A DNA stretch of 64,000 nt from Allomuricauda sp. F6463D. GTDB lineage: Bacteria > Bacteroidota > Bacteroidia > Flavobacteriales > Flavobacteriaceae. Made by a program: the position numbers and the translations under genes. A model generated the notes under the pieces. It worked only from the letters and a program-made list of their open reading frames with translations, did no database searches and had not been told where the DNA came from. The stretch is from the NCBI RefSeq assembly GCF_023015965.1, contig NZ_JALKAN010000002.1:806001-870000 (forward strand). Reading direction: 5' to 3'. Positions 9,115-21,252 of this stretch are shown piece by piece. Within the stretch, counting starts at the first letter, position 1, and each line of letters begins with the position of its first letter.

Positions 9115-11715
9115 ATGAAAAGAATCTACTTGGCTTTTGCAGCTCTGCTTATGTCTGCAATGGCATTTTCGCAAGGAACTCTTACTGGTACGGTAACCGA
9201 TGGCGACATGGGCGGACCACTGCCAGGTGCTACTGTAATGGTTAAAGGAACCAGTACAGGTACATCTACTGATTTCGACGGTAACTTTACTTTGGAGGTA
9301 AGCCAAAGTTCAGGAACCTTGGTAGTATCTTATATTGGATTTCTTAAACAAGAAGTCTCTTTCACATCTACAGGAAGTATCGGCACAATCACATTGATGC
9401 CAGATGCAGAACAACTCGGTGAGGTTGTTGTTATAGGATCAGGGCTTATTGATTTAGCTGAGGACAGAAAAACTCCTATTGCTGTATCAACGATATCTGC
9501 CGCACAGATTGAACAAAAGACTGGTAATTTTGATTTGCCCGAAGTTTTAAAATCTACACCTTCCGTACAGAACGTTAAAGGGGGTGGTTTTGGTGATGGT
9601 CAAATGTATTTACGTGGTTTTGATCAAACTAATACAGCATTCATGCTTAACGGTCAACCTATAAACGGGGTTGAAGATGGAAAAATGTATTGGTCCAACT
9701 GGACTGGGGTATTGGATATTGCCAATGCTGTTCAGGTACAAAGAGGTCTGGGTTCTTCCAAACTTGCAATTTCATCTGTGGGTGGTACGATCAATATCGT
9801 AACCAAAACAGTTGATATGAGAGAAGGAGGTTTTGTTAAAACAATGGTAGGAAACGATGATTATCTAAAAACCTCTGCTTACTATTCTACTGGACTAATG
9901 GATAACGGTTGGGCATTTTCGGCCATGCTCGGACATTGGCAAGGAGATGGCTATATGCAAGGAGCCAAAGGTCAAGGACAAACCTACTTTTTGTCTGCTG
10001 GATATAAGCCAAATGACAATCATATTTTCAACTTTTTACTTACAGGAGCTCCTCAATGGCATGGTTCGGCAGGAGGAAATGACCTGTCTGATTATCTAGA
10101 GAAAGGCCGCAGATATAATGACTGGTGGGGCTACTATAAAGGTAAAGAATACGCTGGTGGTAGAAATTATTATCACAAACCAGTAATGAACCTTAGTTGG
10201 GACTGGACAATCGATGAGGACACCAAACTTTCTACCGTAGCTTATGCTTCATTTGGTAGGGGTGGTTTTGCTTACCCAGAAGGAGGTTCCTTTTATGGCT
10301 TTAGAGATGCAAACGGACTTTTGGATTATGATGCGATCGAAGCCAACAATATAGCAGATCCGACCGCGGACAACTTTGTGAAAAGTTCTGTCAATTCCCA
10401 TAACTGGTATGGCTTGTTGGCCAACTTTGAAAAACAATTCAGTGAGAATCTATCCTTCAACGTAGGTGTTGATGGAAGATCTTATAATGGTATACACTTT
10501 AGAAGTGCAGCTGATTTGTTGGGAGCAACACCATCATATACAAACGGATACAGCGGTACCTTTACCATTGATGAAGATTTTGGATACAATCCATGGTCAA
10601 ATACTTTTTCACTAACCAATATAGATTCTACTGACAAACTGGGCTATGATTATGAAGAAGTAATCAACTATGTTGGTTTGTTTTCTCAATTAGAATATGC
10701 TACAGATGTTTACTCTGTTTATGCGCAAGGTGCAATTTCCACTCAATCTCACTTAAAAACAGATTATTGGAACTATGCAACTGCCCAAGAAGCGGAAAAA
10801 GTGACAAACCCTGGTTTTAATGCAAAACTTGGAGGATCATACAACTTAAATGAGGATAATATCATCTTTGCAAACGCAGGGTACTATTCTCGACAGCCAT
10901 TCCATGATGATTTGTTCACCAACATCAGAAGCTCAAATGAGCTAAACCCATTCGGAGATGAAAACCAAAAAATCACAGGTCTAGAAATGGGATACAAGTT
11001 TAAAAGTGAATTTGTTTCCATCAACGCCAACCTGTACCATACCATATGGGATAATAGAATTTTGTCTTCTGCCACAGATAATGATGGGGACAGTGTTTCT
11101 GATGAATTTACACAATCAAGTGGAATCAAAGAAGTGCACCAAGGTGTAGAATTGGAAATTTTCACCAGACCTGTGACCGGGTTAAGGCTTGATGGTTTTG
11201 TTTCTGTAGGGAACTGGTTTTATGATGGTAATGTAGAAACTAGGACTTACGACATTAATGATAACTTATTGAGTTCAGGTGACATTGCTTTCGTGAATGA
11301 TGCTAAAGTTGGTAATGCAGCTCAAATTACCGCAGGTGCAAGTGCATTTTGGACAATCACAAAAGGTGTGTCCGTAGATGCAACCTTTAACTACTATGAT
11401 GAATTGTATGCCAATATAGACTTAACCTCTTCTGAATTTGCAACAGACAATAACAGAGGGTCATTATTGTTGCCTTCTTATACTAACGTGGATGTTGGTG
11501 CCACATATAAAATGTTTGTGGGAAGGGATAAGGACAAATCAATCGCTTTACGTTTGAACATAAATAACTTGTTTGATGAGTTCTATATTGAAAATTCTGC
11601 TACAAGTGATTATGCAGAACCTGGAGACGATACCTGGAAAGGAATTAACACCGGCAATAATGTGGACTTAGGATATGGTCTGAATTGGAACCTATCTTTG
11701 CGATACAATTTCTAA
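9115..11715 (+). CDS. TonB-dependent receptor with carboxypeptidase-regulatory-like domain
   Basis: Outer-membrane active transporter powered by the TonB-ExbBD complex. The 866-aa protein has a signal peptide (1-19, ending AMAFSQ), an N-terminal beta-sandwich CarboxypepD_reg-like domain (about 21-100, with GTVTDGDMGGPLPGATVMVKG), a plug domain (about 115-240, RGFDQTNTAFMLNGQPING) and a C-terminal 22-strand-type barrel ending in an aromatic residue (LRYNF). No SusD-like partner is adjacent, so this is not a classical glycan SusCD pair. The substrate cannot be read from sequence. It is monocistronic, bounded by a 172-nt upstream region and a strong terminator. Confidence 0.93.
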   Translation: MKRIYLAFAALLMSAMAFSQGTLTGTVTDGDMGGPLPGATVMVKGTSTGTSTDFDGNFTLEVSQSSGTLVVSYIGFLKQEVSFTSTGSIGTITLMPDAEQLGEVVVIGSGLIDLAEDRKTPIAVSTISAAQIEQKTGNFDLPEVLKSTPSVQNVKGGGFGDGQMYLRGFDQTNTAFMLNGQPINGVEDGKMYWSNWTGVLDIANAVQVQRGLGSSKLAISSVGGTINIVTKTVDMREGGFVKTMVGNDDYLKTSAYYSTGLMDNGWAFSAMLGHWQGDGYMQGAKGQGQTYFLSAGYKPNDNHIFNFLLTGAPQWHGSAGGNDLSDYLEKGRRYNDWWGYYKGKEYAGGRNYYHKPVMNLSWDWTIDEDTKLSTVAYASFGRGGFAYPEGGSFYGFRDANGLLDYDAIEANNIADPTADNFVKSSVNSHNWYGLLANFEKQFSENLSFNVGVDGRSYNGIHFRSAADLLGATPSYTNGYSGTFTIDEDFGYNPWSNTFSLTNIDSTDKLGYDYEEVINYVGLFSQLEYATDVYSVYAQGAISTQSHLKTDYWNYATAQEAEKVTNPGFNAKLGGSYNLNEDNIIFANAGYYSRQPFHDDLFTNIRSSNELNPFGDENQKITGLEMGYKFKSEFVSINANLYHTIWDNRILSSATDNDGDSVSDEFTQSSGIKEVHQGVELEIFTRPVTGLRLDGFVSVGNWFYDGNVETRTYDINDNLLSSGDIAFVNDAKVGNAAQITAGASAFWTITKGVSVDATFNYYDELYANIDLTSSEFATDNNRGSLLLPSYTNVDVGATYKMFVGRDKDKSIALRLNINNLFDEFYIENSATSDYAEPGDDTWKGINTGNNVDLGYGLNWNLSLRYNF

Positions 11716-11737
11716 AGATAACTTTATAGAACATAAG

Positions 11738-11768
11738 AAGCCCTTTGCAATAGCAAGGGGCTTTTTTT
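11738..11768 (+). terminator. Rho-independent terminator after the TonB receptor
   Basis: An 11-bp stem AAGCCCTTTGC/GCAAGGGGCTT (one G-U pair) with a 4-nt loop, followed by a T tract. Confidence 0.88.
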
Positions 11769-11810
11769 ATGCCTAAAATTCCGTATTTTTAACGGCACAA
11801 ACTATACCTA

Positions 11811-12248
11811 ATGGAAATCATCAAGAACCTACACTCTTATTTGGCCTATGTGGTTTTGGCCGTTTTAGTAATCGCTGTAATCAATGCCATAGCGGGTTGG
11901 TTGGGCAAAAAAGACTTTACACTACAAAAAGATCTTCGTATAAGCCTGTTTGCACTAATTTTGAGTCATATTCAACTTTTGGTGGGACTGCTATTGTTTT
12001 TTACATCAGCAAACGGACTAAAGGCCATCCAAACCTTGGGCATGGGCGGACTTAATGCTCCTGCACGCTTATTGGCAGTAGAACACCCTTTTATCAATAT
12101 TATAGCGTTGGTTTTGATTACCATAGGCTGGTCACGACACAAAAAATTGATGGAGAGCGTTAGAAAGTTCAAAACCATATCCATTTTTTACGGATTGGGT
12201 CTATTACTGATTTTGAGCCGTATCCCTTGGGGGCAGTGGTTTGCTTAA
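11811..12248 (+). CDS. Small four-helix integral membrane protein, unknown function
   Basis: A 145-aa hydrophobic protein with about four membrane helices (residues about 10-32, 45-66, 88-106 and 122-140). His residues occur near the helices (NLHSY at the start, LSHIQ at about 52, VEHPF at about 90, SRHKK at about 109), so a heme-binding cytochrome-b-like role is conceivable but not shown. The gene stands alone between the TonB terminator and the convergent endonuclease gene 40 nt downstream. I recognise no characterised family. Confidence 0.7.
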   Translation: MEIIKNLHSYLAYVVLAVLVIAVINAIAGWLGKKDFTLQKDLRISLFALILSHIQLLVGLLLFFTSANGLKAIQTLGMGGLNAPARLLAVEHPFINIIALVLITIGWSRHKKLMESVRKFKTISIFYGLGLLLILSRIPWGQWFA

Positions 12249-12288
12249 AAACTTACTGACATTGTTCTCGAAAAAGCAGGAATCCAAC

Positions 12289-13326
12289 TTAATCAGCTTC
12301 CTTCAACAAAAATAAATACGCAGGAAAGTGGTCGCTGTACCCGGCCGTGTATGCGCCGCCCGAATAGGTACGTAGCGGATAACCTTTGTAACTCCCTTTG
12401 TCCGTCCTTAAAAAGGATGGAGCAAAGATGCCCGCTTTCCAAAATGAAAGTTCATTACGGTCTGTGGTCACCAAGTTGGCCGTCATAAACATTTGATCGA
12501 ACAAGTTCCATTTATCTCGATATGCAAGAGAACCTACTCCTTTCTTGAACATCGCTTCCATGGGATTATAAAGACTTACACTGTCCAATTCATGTGTTTT
12601 TCCTTTTGTTTTCAATATTTTTTTCAAACTGTCATCAATGGGGTCATCATTTAGGTCGCCCATCGCAATAATTTTCGCATCCAAATCCAATTTTTGAATA
12701 GAATCTATAATACGTTTAGTAAGCAAAGCCGCCCTTACCCGAAAAGGTTGACTTTTATCGGGCCCACCTCTACGCGAAGGCCAATGGTTCACAATAAAAT
12801 AAACGCTCTCACGATCCATTGTGCCACCGACCACCAATTGGTCGCGAGTGTATTTCCTTTCACTTAAATCGTCAAACAACAATAGCCGATGACTTTTAAA
12901 GGATGAAGGAATAAATGATGCTTTTTTGTAGAGCAGAGCCACATCAATCCCACGTGCATCGGGAGAATCAAAATGGATAATGCCATAATTCTTATCCCTT
13001 AAATTTGGATGTTGCACCAAATCCTCGAGTACACCTAAATTTTCAACTTCGCATAGACCCACGATGTCGGGTGATGTTTTGGAAGCTTCCATACCAATTT
13101 TGGAAATAACTTTGGATAAATTTTCAACTTTTTGATGATAACGTTCCTCGGTCCAATGGTACCGCCCTTCCGGGGTACGGTCATCATCAAAAACAAGGGA
13201 GTCATTTACCGTGTCGAACAGGTTTTCACAGTTGTAAAAAGCAACCGTTCTTAAAGTGTATGTTTTGGACTTTTGTCCACAAAGAGAGGTCGATTTTAAT
13301 ACAAGTAGGCATATTAATAATCGCAT
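12289..13326 (-). CDS. Exported endonuclease/exonuclease/phosphatase-fold protein
   Basis: A 345-aa protein with a signal peptide (MRLLICLLVLKSTSLCGQK) and the EEP (DNase I-like) fold. The visible catalytic pattern is FYNCENLFD (Asn for metal and phosphate), GLCEVENL (metal-binding Glu), the IVNHWPSRRGG loop (general His), MGDLNDDP (Asp and Asn) and the C-terminal SDHFP (Asp-His). All active-site positions look intact, so hydrolysis of nucleic acid or another phosphodiester is expected in the periplasm or outside the cell. It is transcribed divergently from a TonB receptor and a DUF5689/lamin-tail lipoprotein, which suggests one scavenging locus. It could also be a phosphodiesterase rather than a nuclease. 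Confidence 0.9.
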   Translation of the reverse strand: MRLLICLLVLKSTSLCGQKSKTYTLRTVAFYNCENLFDTVNDSLVFDDDRTPEGRYHWTEERYHQKVENLSKVISKIGMEASKTSPDIVGLCEVENLGVLEDLVQHPNLRDKNYGIIHFDSPDARGIDVALLYKKASFIPSSFKSHRLLLFDDLSERKYTRDQLVVGGTMDRESVYFIVNHWPSRRGGPDKSQPFRVRAALLTKRIIDSIQKLDLDAKIIAMGDLNDDPIDDSLKKILKTKGKTHELDSVSLYNPMEAMFKKGVGSLAYRDKWNLFDQMFMTANLVTTDRNELSFWKAGIFAPSFLRTDKGSYKGYPLRTYSGGAYTAGYSDHFPAYLFLLKEAD

Positions 13327-13428
13327 TTTATTTTGAATTTGTAGCTAAAATAAGTAGAATTGTTTGCTTTTTTTTCAGTTTGTACAGCAATTACAACCCC
13401 TTTTTTCTTAATTAACCTACAATAAGCT

Positions 13429-16164
13429 ATGAGACTAGTCAGCTTCCTGGCTATACTCTGTTGTTGCAAACTGCATTACGGACAACAAAGTACACGCATT
13501 ACAGGGCAATTAATGGAAATGGGTTCGGATGCACCTATTTCAAAAGCCATACTTTCACTTGAAAGTACTTCCCAAAAATTTATAACGGATGCAAACGGAA
13601 AGTTTGAACTCAATCTATCCAAAACAGGCGAACAAATGCTCCATATTTCCGCTTTGGATTTTGTTTCAAAACGATTCTCGCTCTATTTGGAAGGAAATCC
13701 AATTGATTTGGGTACCATTTATCTGGAACGCGATATTGCGCATGAACAAGTGGACAACCTAATTTCGTTGACCGATGGTGACCTTTCGGATGACTTTGAA
13801 TCCGTTTCCAGTTCCATGGGATTGCTACAGTCAACAAGGGATATTTTTCTAAACCGTGCAGCATTCGATTTTGGACAAGCCTTTTTTAAAGTTCGCGGCT
13901 ATGATTCAAGTAATGGCGAGGTACTGATCAATGGTGTGCCCATGAATAAGTTTTATGATGGGAGACCACAGTGGAACAATTGGGGCGGATTGAACGATGT
14001 GGTTAGGAATCAGGAATTCACCAATAGCTTATCCATAAATCCTTATACTTTCGGAGGAATTATGGGCAATACCAACATCAGCACAAGACCCTCTGGTATG
14101 CGACCAGGCATTCGGTTGTCCTCATCACTGTCCAATCGTACGTATCGGGGAAGACTCATGGCAACCTATAATTTGGGAAAACAAGCAAGTGGATTGGCCT
14201 ATTCGGCATCCGTTTCTCGGCGATGGGCCAAAGAAGGCTTCGTGGAAGGCACACTGTATGATGCTTATTCTGCTTTCGGCGCCCTCGAGTATCAATTCAA
14301 CCCACAAAACAGTATCACTTTTACGTCAATTTTGGCCCGGAATCGACGTGGACGTTCTGCTGCTTTAACAGGAGAAGTTTATGAATTAATGGGCAGCCAA
14401 TACAATCCCTACTGGGGCGAACAAGAGGGAAATGTTAGAAATTCGAGGGAACGTGAGGTTTTTGAGCCACTATTTCTGCTCAATTATGCCATGGAAAAGA
14501 AAAAACTGAATTGGAATGTTGGTGCGGCATATCAAACAGGAATCAATTCAAGAAGCCGGTTGGGATATTTCAACGCCCCAAACCCAGACCCAACTTATTA
14601 CAGGTATTTACCAAGTTATCATATCAATAGTTCCATAGGAGCAGATTTTATAAACGCCAACCTTGCAAAAGAATCCTTTTTGGAAAATCCGCAAATGGAT
14701 TGGGAACAACTGTATGCTGCCAACGCCAATAATGATGACAAAGCGGCCTATCTACTTTATGATGATATTGCCAGGGACAATACTTACATAGCGTCAACCA
14801 GTTTTGACTATACGTTGAACGATCTCATAAAACTAGGTTTCGGCGGAAACTATAAATCTACATTATCAGAAAATTACGGGGAGATTCAAGATTTGTTGGG
14901 TGCCAGCTTCCATGAGGACATGGATACTTTTTCCAATACATTAAATGATGTTGATGGTAATGTACAGAAAACAGTAGGAGAAAAGTTTAGTTATCATTAC
15001 AATATAAATGCCTCTAAAATGGAAGGTTTTGCCCAGGCAAAACTAACTTCCAACAAATGGGATGGTTTTGTGTCCGCTTCCTACTCCAATTTTAATGTAC
15101 AGCGGGATGGCTTGTTCAAAAACGAACGTTATTTGGAAAATTCCTTCGGAACTGGTGAAAAGGTATCATTGTCCAGCCTATCCTATAAAGGAGGGTTCAC
15201 CTATTTTTTGACAGGTCGGCATTGGTTCAAGGCCAATGCGGCAATGATTGAAAAACCACCCATTGTGCAAAACATATTTGTAAATCCAAGGGAAAACAAC
15301 GAAATAGTTCCAGAGATTCAAAAAGAGAACATCAGCAGTCTAGATATAAGCTATTTTGTGAGATTGCCAAGCTTAACGGGGCGCATAAGTGCATTCTACA
15401 CCAGGTTTCAAAACACGACGGACATCAATTTCTTCTTTGTGGATTCAGGTTTAGGTTCCGATTTTGTGCAAGAAGTAATTACCGGTTTGGACAGACTAAA
15501 CAAAGGGATTGAATTCGGTTTTGAATATGAAGTGTCATCCAGCGTAAAATTGACCGCAGCAGGAAATGTAGGTCAGTATGTTTATGCAAGTGACCCATCA
15601 GTACAAATAAATTTTGATACCGCAGGAGCTGAGGAAGAGCTGATCAATCTGGAAGGAAATATAGACTTGGGCGTTGCCACCTTAAAAGATTTAAAACTGG
15701 CACAGGGTCCCCAAACTGCTTTTGCCTTGGGAGTGTCCTACAGAGCCCCAAAATACTGGTGGGTAAGTGCAACCACTAATTATCTCACCAATAACTACAT
15801 CAACCTATCCACTATTACCAGAACTGCAAGTTTTTTAATAGATCCAGAAACTGGTGAACCATTTCCAGATGCTACGGAAGAAAATGTGGCACAATTACTA
15901 AAGCAAAATAAATTGGACGATATCTATCTGCTCAATTTGGTCGGGGGCAAGTCGTGGTTGCTCGGCGGGAAATACATTAGTGTGTTCGCCAGTGTAAATA
16001 ACCTCTTTGATACGGTTTTCCGCACCGGCGGATATGAACAGAGCAGGAACGGAAACTATGGACAACTAAAGCAGGACAATCTAAGCGGCTCACCCTCCTT
16101 TGCCCCAAAGTATTGGTACAGCTACGGAAGAACCTATTTTTTGAATTTGGCCATAAGCTTTTAA
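13429..16164 (+). CDS. TonB-dependent receptor with carboxypeptidase-regulatory-like domain
   Basis: Outer-membrane transporter of 911 aa. Residues 1-18 form a signal peptide (MRLVSFLAILCCCKLHYG). A CarboxypepD_reg-like domain follows (about 22-105, ITGQLMEMGSDAPISKAIL), then the plug (about 130-240, KVRGYDSSNGEVLINGVPMN) and a barrel ending in LNLAISF. There is no SusD. The partner gene starts 10 nt downstream and encodes a DUF5689 lipoprotein, so the two probably act as a receptor plus surface lipoprotein. With the divergent exported nuclease-fold protein, the locus suggests uptake of a nucleic-acid or phosphate-containing substrate; this is inference from context only. Confidence 0.93.
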   Translation: MRLVSFLAILCCCKLHYGQQSTRITGQLMEMGSDAPISKAILSLESTSQKFITDANGKFELNLSKTGEQMLHISALDFVSKRFSLYLEGNPIDLGTIYLERDIAHEQVDNLISLTDGDLSDDFESVSSSMGLLQSTRDIFLNRAAFDFGQAFFKVRGYDSSNGEVLINGVPMNKFYDGRPQWNNWGGLNDVVRNQEFTNSLSINPYTFGGIMGNTNISTRPSGMRPGIRLSSSLSNRTYRGRLMATYNLGKQASGLAYSASVSRRWAKEGFVEGTLYDAYSAFGALEYQFNPQNSITFTSILARNRRGRSAALTGEVYELMGSQYNPYWGEQEGNVRNSREREVFEPLFLLNYAMEKKKLNWNVGAAYQTGINSRSRLGYFNAPNPDPTYYRYLPSYHINSSIGADFINANLAKESFLENPQMDWEQLYAANANNDDKAAYLLYDDIARDNTYIASTSFDYTLNDLIKLGFGGNYKSTLSENYGEIQDLLGASFHEDMDTFSNTLNDVDGNVQKTVGEKFSYHYNINASKMEGFAQAKLTSNKWDGFVSASYSNFNVQRDGLFKNERYLENSFGTGEKVSLSSLSYKGGFTYFLTGRHWFKANAAMIEKPPIVQNIFVNPRENNEIVPEIQKENISSLDISYFVRLPSLTGRISAFYTRFQNTTDINFFFVDSGLGSDFVQEVITGLDRLNKGIEFGFEYEVSSSVKLTAAGNVGQYVYASDPSVQINFDTAGAEEELINLEGNIDLGVATLKDLKLAQGPQTAFALGVSYRAPKYWWVSATTNYLTNNYINLSTITRTASFLIDPETGEPFPDATEENVAQLLKQNKLDDIYLLNLVGGKSWLLGGKYISVFASVNNLFDTVFRTGGYEQSRNGNYGQLKQDNLSGSPSFAPKYWYSYGRTYFLNLAISF

Positions 16165-16174
16165 TCATCTCCTT

Positions 16175-17542
16175 ATGAAAAATATACTTTTAAAAATCTT
16201 TGGAATAACTGGATTGTTCATGTTTATCTGCTGTGTGGACAGCAGAGATTTTGATACTATAGCAGAAAGTTGCATTACTGATATTGAACCCAATATCACT
16301 TTTTCGGAATTGGATTCCTTGTTGCAGGATGAAGTAATACAGATTAATGATGATTTAATATTGGAGGGCTATGTGATTTCTTCTGACAGGGCCGGAAATT
16401 TTTACAATGTTCTCTTTTTGCAGGATGCCATGGAAAAACCATTGTTTGGACTTCAACTCGAAATTGATTTAAGGGAATCACATTTGTTATTTCCTGTTGG
16501 AAGCAAGGTAATGATAAAGCTAAGGGATTTATATCTTGGCAAGAAAGGGAGTGCACTTAGATTGGGAGGTGTTTTCTCCTCATTCGGCAATTTATCTATT
16601 GGAAGATTGCCGAGGGGAAAAGTTTTTGATCATCTTTTTTTGAGCTGTGACAGTGAAGGGGTCCTTGAACCTGTGATTGCAACCATCCCTAAAATGGATA
16701 GTATACCATCAAACGTATTGGTAGAGATTGAATCATTGGAGTTTTCGGAAGAAGAGCTAGAGCAAACTTATGCAGTATCCACGGAAGAGACCGAGCGAAC
16801 CCTTATGGACTGCGAAGAAAATGAAATTGTTCTTTTGAATAGTGGTTATGCCGATTTTCAAAATGAACCAATACCAACAACAAATGGAAAAATAACTGCG
16901 GTTCTGGTACGGGATGGAGATACACCGCAATTGATAATCCGTACTTTGGAAGATGTGGACTTTACCGAAGAACGTTGCCCAGAGATTATCACGGAGTTTA
17001 CTTCCAATCAGATTTTTATTTCCGAGTTGGCAGACCCCGACAACAATTCTAAAGCACGGTTTGTGGAACTATATAATTCAAGTGCCGAGGCTTTGGATTT
17101 GAACCTGTGGACACTCCGTAGATATACAAATGATAACACGGAGATAAGTTCCACCATTGATTTATCCGGTTTGATTATCGGTTCCGAAAGTACGTTGATC
17201 ATATCGCCCAATGCGGAAGAATTTGAGTTGGTCTATGGGTTTGCTCCAGACTTGGGAGTGTCCACCAACAGTCCGGCAGATTCCAATGGAGATGATAATC
17301 TGGAATTGGTTGATCCTTTTGGTAAGGTTATCGATGTGTTTGGAGTAATTGGAGAGGATGGAACAGGAACCAACCACGAATTTGAAGATGGAAGGGCAAT
17401 TCGGAGTCCAAATATTCTAGAGGGAAATCCTGTTTACACTTTTAGTGAATGGATCATCCACAATGATTCGGGAGATGCGGGAACCATAAAATTGCCCCAA
17501 AACGCCCCCGAGGATTTTACCCCAGGGATTAGGGACCAATAA
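16175..17542 (+). CDS. DUF5689 and lamin-tail domain lipoprotein
   Basis: A 455-aa protein with an N-terminal lipoprotein-type signal (MKNILLKIFGITGLFMFICC, Cys19/20). The first half (about 35-250) matches DUF5689: TFSELDSLL, DLILEGYVISSDRAGNFYNVLFLQD and VGSKVMIKL have the OB-like pattern typical of that domain. The C-terminal half (about 270-450) is a lamin-tail (LTD) beta-sandwich: IFISELADPDNNSKARFVELYN and LEVVDPFG-like turns. Lamin-tail domains often occur in secreted nucleases and surface proteins of Bacteroidota. The gene is 10 nt after the TonB receptor and shares its transcript. It is probably a surface-exposed lipoprotein that captures or presents substrate to the receptor. No enzymatic motif is visible. 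Confidence 0.82.
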   Translation: MKNILLKIFGITGLFMFICCVDSRDFDTIAESCITDIEPNITFSELDSLLQDEVIQINDDLILEGYVISSDRAGNFYNVLFLQDAMEKPLFGLQLEIDLRESHLLFPVGSKVMIKLRDLYLGKKGSALRLGGVFSSFGNLSIGRLPRGKVFDHLFLSCDSEGVLEPVIATIPKMDSIPSNVLVEIESLEFSEEELEQTYAVSTEETERTLMDCEENEIVLLNSGYADFQNEPIPTTNGKITAVLVRDGDTPQLIIRTLEDVDFTEERCPEIITEFTSNQIFISELADPDNNSKARFVELYNSSAEALDLNLWTLRRYTNDNTEISSTIDLSGLIIGSESTLIISPNAEEFELVYGFAPDLGVSTNSPADSNGDDNLELVDPFGKVIDVFGVIGEDGTGTNHEFEDGRAIRSPNILEGNPVYTFSEWIIHNDSGDAGTIKLPQNAPEDFTPGIRDQ

Positions 17543-17620
17543 AAGAATGCCCTTTTGTAGAAAAAGCGCAAAAGAATAGAAAATAATTATGATTAGATAA
17601 TGGTTTAATATTTAAAATTT

Positions 17621-19899
<2,279 letters not shown>

Positions 19900-19946
19900 T
19901 ACATCGCTTCAATGCAATAATAGAAAAGGAAAATTAATTACTGGAG

Positions 19947-19982
19947 CTGCCACGACCAATACTGTTTGTGGCAGTTTTTTTA
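19947..19982 (+). terminator. Terminator after katG
   Basis: CTGCCAC/GTGGCAG (19947-19953 with 19968-19974) followed by a T8 tract. It lies between katG and the ankyrin gene, so readthrough into the latter would be partial. Confidence 0.8.
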
Positions 19983-19999
19983 TAACTTTCAGCATAGCT

Positions 20000-20491
20000 A
20001 TGAAGAACAAAGAAGAACTATTCGACCAAATACGTTCCGGTAACTTGGAGACTGTACAGAATCTATTGGAAAACAATCCAGATTTTTTGGAGATTACCGA
20101 CCAACGGGGCTCCACTCCACTATTGTTGGCAGCTTATTATGGGCATGAAAAAATTGTCACGCTGTTGCTGGACAAGGGTGCCAAAGTGGACGCTTTGGAC
20201 GGTTCAGGAAATACCGCGTTGATGGGTGTTTGCTTCAAGGGATTTACCAATATCGCAGAAAAATTAATCAAGGCAGGAGCCAATGTGAGCCAAAAAAATG
20301 CGATGGGAGCCACGTGTCTTATCTACGCGGTAACATTTAACCGAGAGGACATAGCTCAACTTCTCTTAAAACATGGAGCGGATATGTCTGTAAAAGATGC
20401 GAGGGGCAATACAGCAATGGACCTCGCTCTGGAACAAGGAAATAGTGCAATGGTAGAACTCTTAAAAAATATTGAATGCAGGCCACTTTGA
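20000..20491 (+). CDS. Ankyrin repeat protein, AnkB-like, beside katG
   Basis: A 163-aa protein composed almost wholly of ankyrin repeats (about four to five, residues 5-160). Repeat cores are visible as RGSTPLLLAAYYGHEKIVTLLL, SGNTALMGVCFKGFTNIAEKLI, MGATCLIYAVTFNREDIAQLLL and RGNTAMDLALEQGNSAMVELL, each cut here to its core. No signal peptide is evident. Small ankyrin proteins encoded next to catalase genes (AnkB with KatB in Pseudomonas aeruginosa) are needed for full catalase activity, so a KatG-supporting role is a reasonable inference. A terminator separates it from katG. The omega-amidase gene starts inside its 3' end (ATG at 20476), indicating translational coupling. Confidence 0.85.
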   Translation: MKNKEELFDQIRSGNLETVQNLLENNPDFLEITDQRGSTPLLLAAYYGHEKIVTLLLDKGAKVDALDGSGNTALMGVCFKGFTNIAEKLIKAGANVSQKNAMGATCLIYAVTFNREDIAQLLLKHGADMSVKDARGNTAMDLALEQGNSAMVELLKNIECRPL

Positions 20492-21252
20492 ACATAGCCC
20501 TAATTCAATCGGATTTGTTATGGGAAGACCCAAAGGGCAACAGGAAAATGTTTCAGAAGAAAATAGGTTCCATTTCGGACGAAGTTGATTTAATTATTTT
20601 GCCCGAAATGTTCACGACCGGTTTCACCATGAAACCTCAAAATATTGAAAACAGTGAAGGTGATGCTACGGTGAAATGGATGAAATATTTGGCCGAACAA
20701 AACAATGTAGCATTGATTGGGAGCATCATTTTTAAAGAGCAAAATAAATTCTTCAATCGTTTGTTTTTTATTTCATCGGATGGTAGGGTTGAGACTTACG
20801 ATAAAAAACACACCTTTACCTTAGCTGGTGAAGATGAGGTTTACGAAGCTGGCAATCAAAAATTAATATTTGAATTCAAAGGATTTAAGATTTGCCCAAT
20901 GATCTGTTATGATTTAAGGTTTCCCGTTTGGGCAAGAAATTCACAAGATTATGATGTATTGGTCTATGTAGCGAATTGGCCCAAGAAAAGAATAGAAGCC
21001 TGGGATACCCTTTTAAAAGCCAGGGCCATTGAGAACATGGCTTATTGCATTGGGGTGAACCGTGTAGGTTTTGATGGATTAAATTTTGAATACAATGGCC
21101 ATTCTGCCACCTATGATGTGTTGGGCGAACCGTTAGCTTTTTCTGAGGATGAAGAAATTTTATATGTTACATTGTACAAAGAACATATTGAGTCCACAAG
21201 GAAAAAACTTAGGTTTTTAGAAGATAGGGACAGTTTTAATTTGTTAGTATAA
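20476..21252 (+). CDS. Omega-amidase, nitrilase superfamily (YafV-like)
   Basis: Carbon-nitrogen hydrolase of 258 aa, close to the YafV/omega-amidase branch that hydrolyses alpha-ketoglutaramate and related omega-amides in glutamine-transaminase and methionine salvage cycles. The catalytic triad is visible: Glu44 (LPEMFTTGF), Lys110 (TYDKKHTF) and Cys144 (MICYDLRFP). The ATG at 20476 overlaps the end of the ankyrin frame by 16 nt and gives the usual ATLNIALIQ beginning. The 3' end overlaps the convergent Ig-like lipoprotein gene by 17 bp. It is cytoplasmic. The exact amide substrate is inferred from family resemblance. Confidence 0.9.
   Translation: MQATLNIALIQSDLLWEDPKGNRKMFQKKIGSISDEVDLIILPEMFTTGFTMKPQNIENSEGDATVKWMKYLAEQNNVALIGSIIFKEQNKFFNRLFFISSDGRVETYDKKHTFTLAGEDEVYEAGNQKLIFEFKGFKICPMICYDLRFPVWARNSQDYDVLVYVANWPKKRIEAWDTLLKARAIENMAYCIGVNRVGFDGLNFEYNGHSATYDVLGEPLAFSEDEEILYVTLYKEHIESTRKKLRFLEDRDSFNLLV

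Noticed and set aside
9115-11715. SusC/SusD glycan utilisation locus
   Set aside because: No SusD homologue or glycoside hydrolase is next to any TonB receptor in the window.
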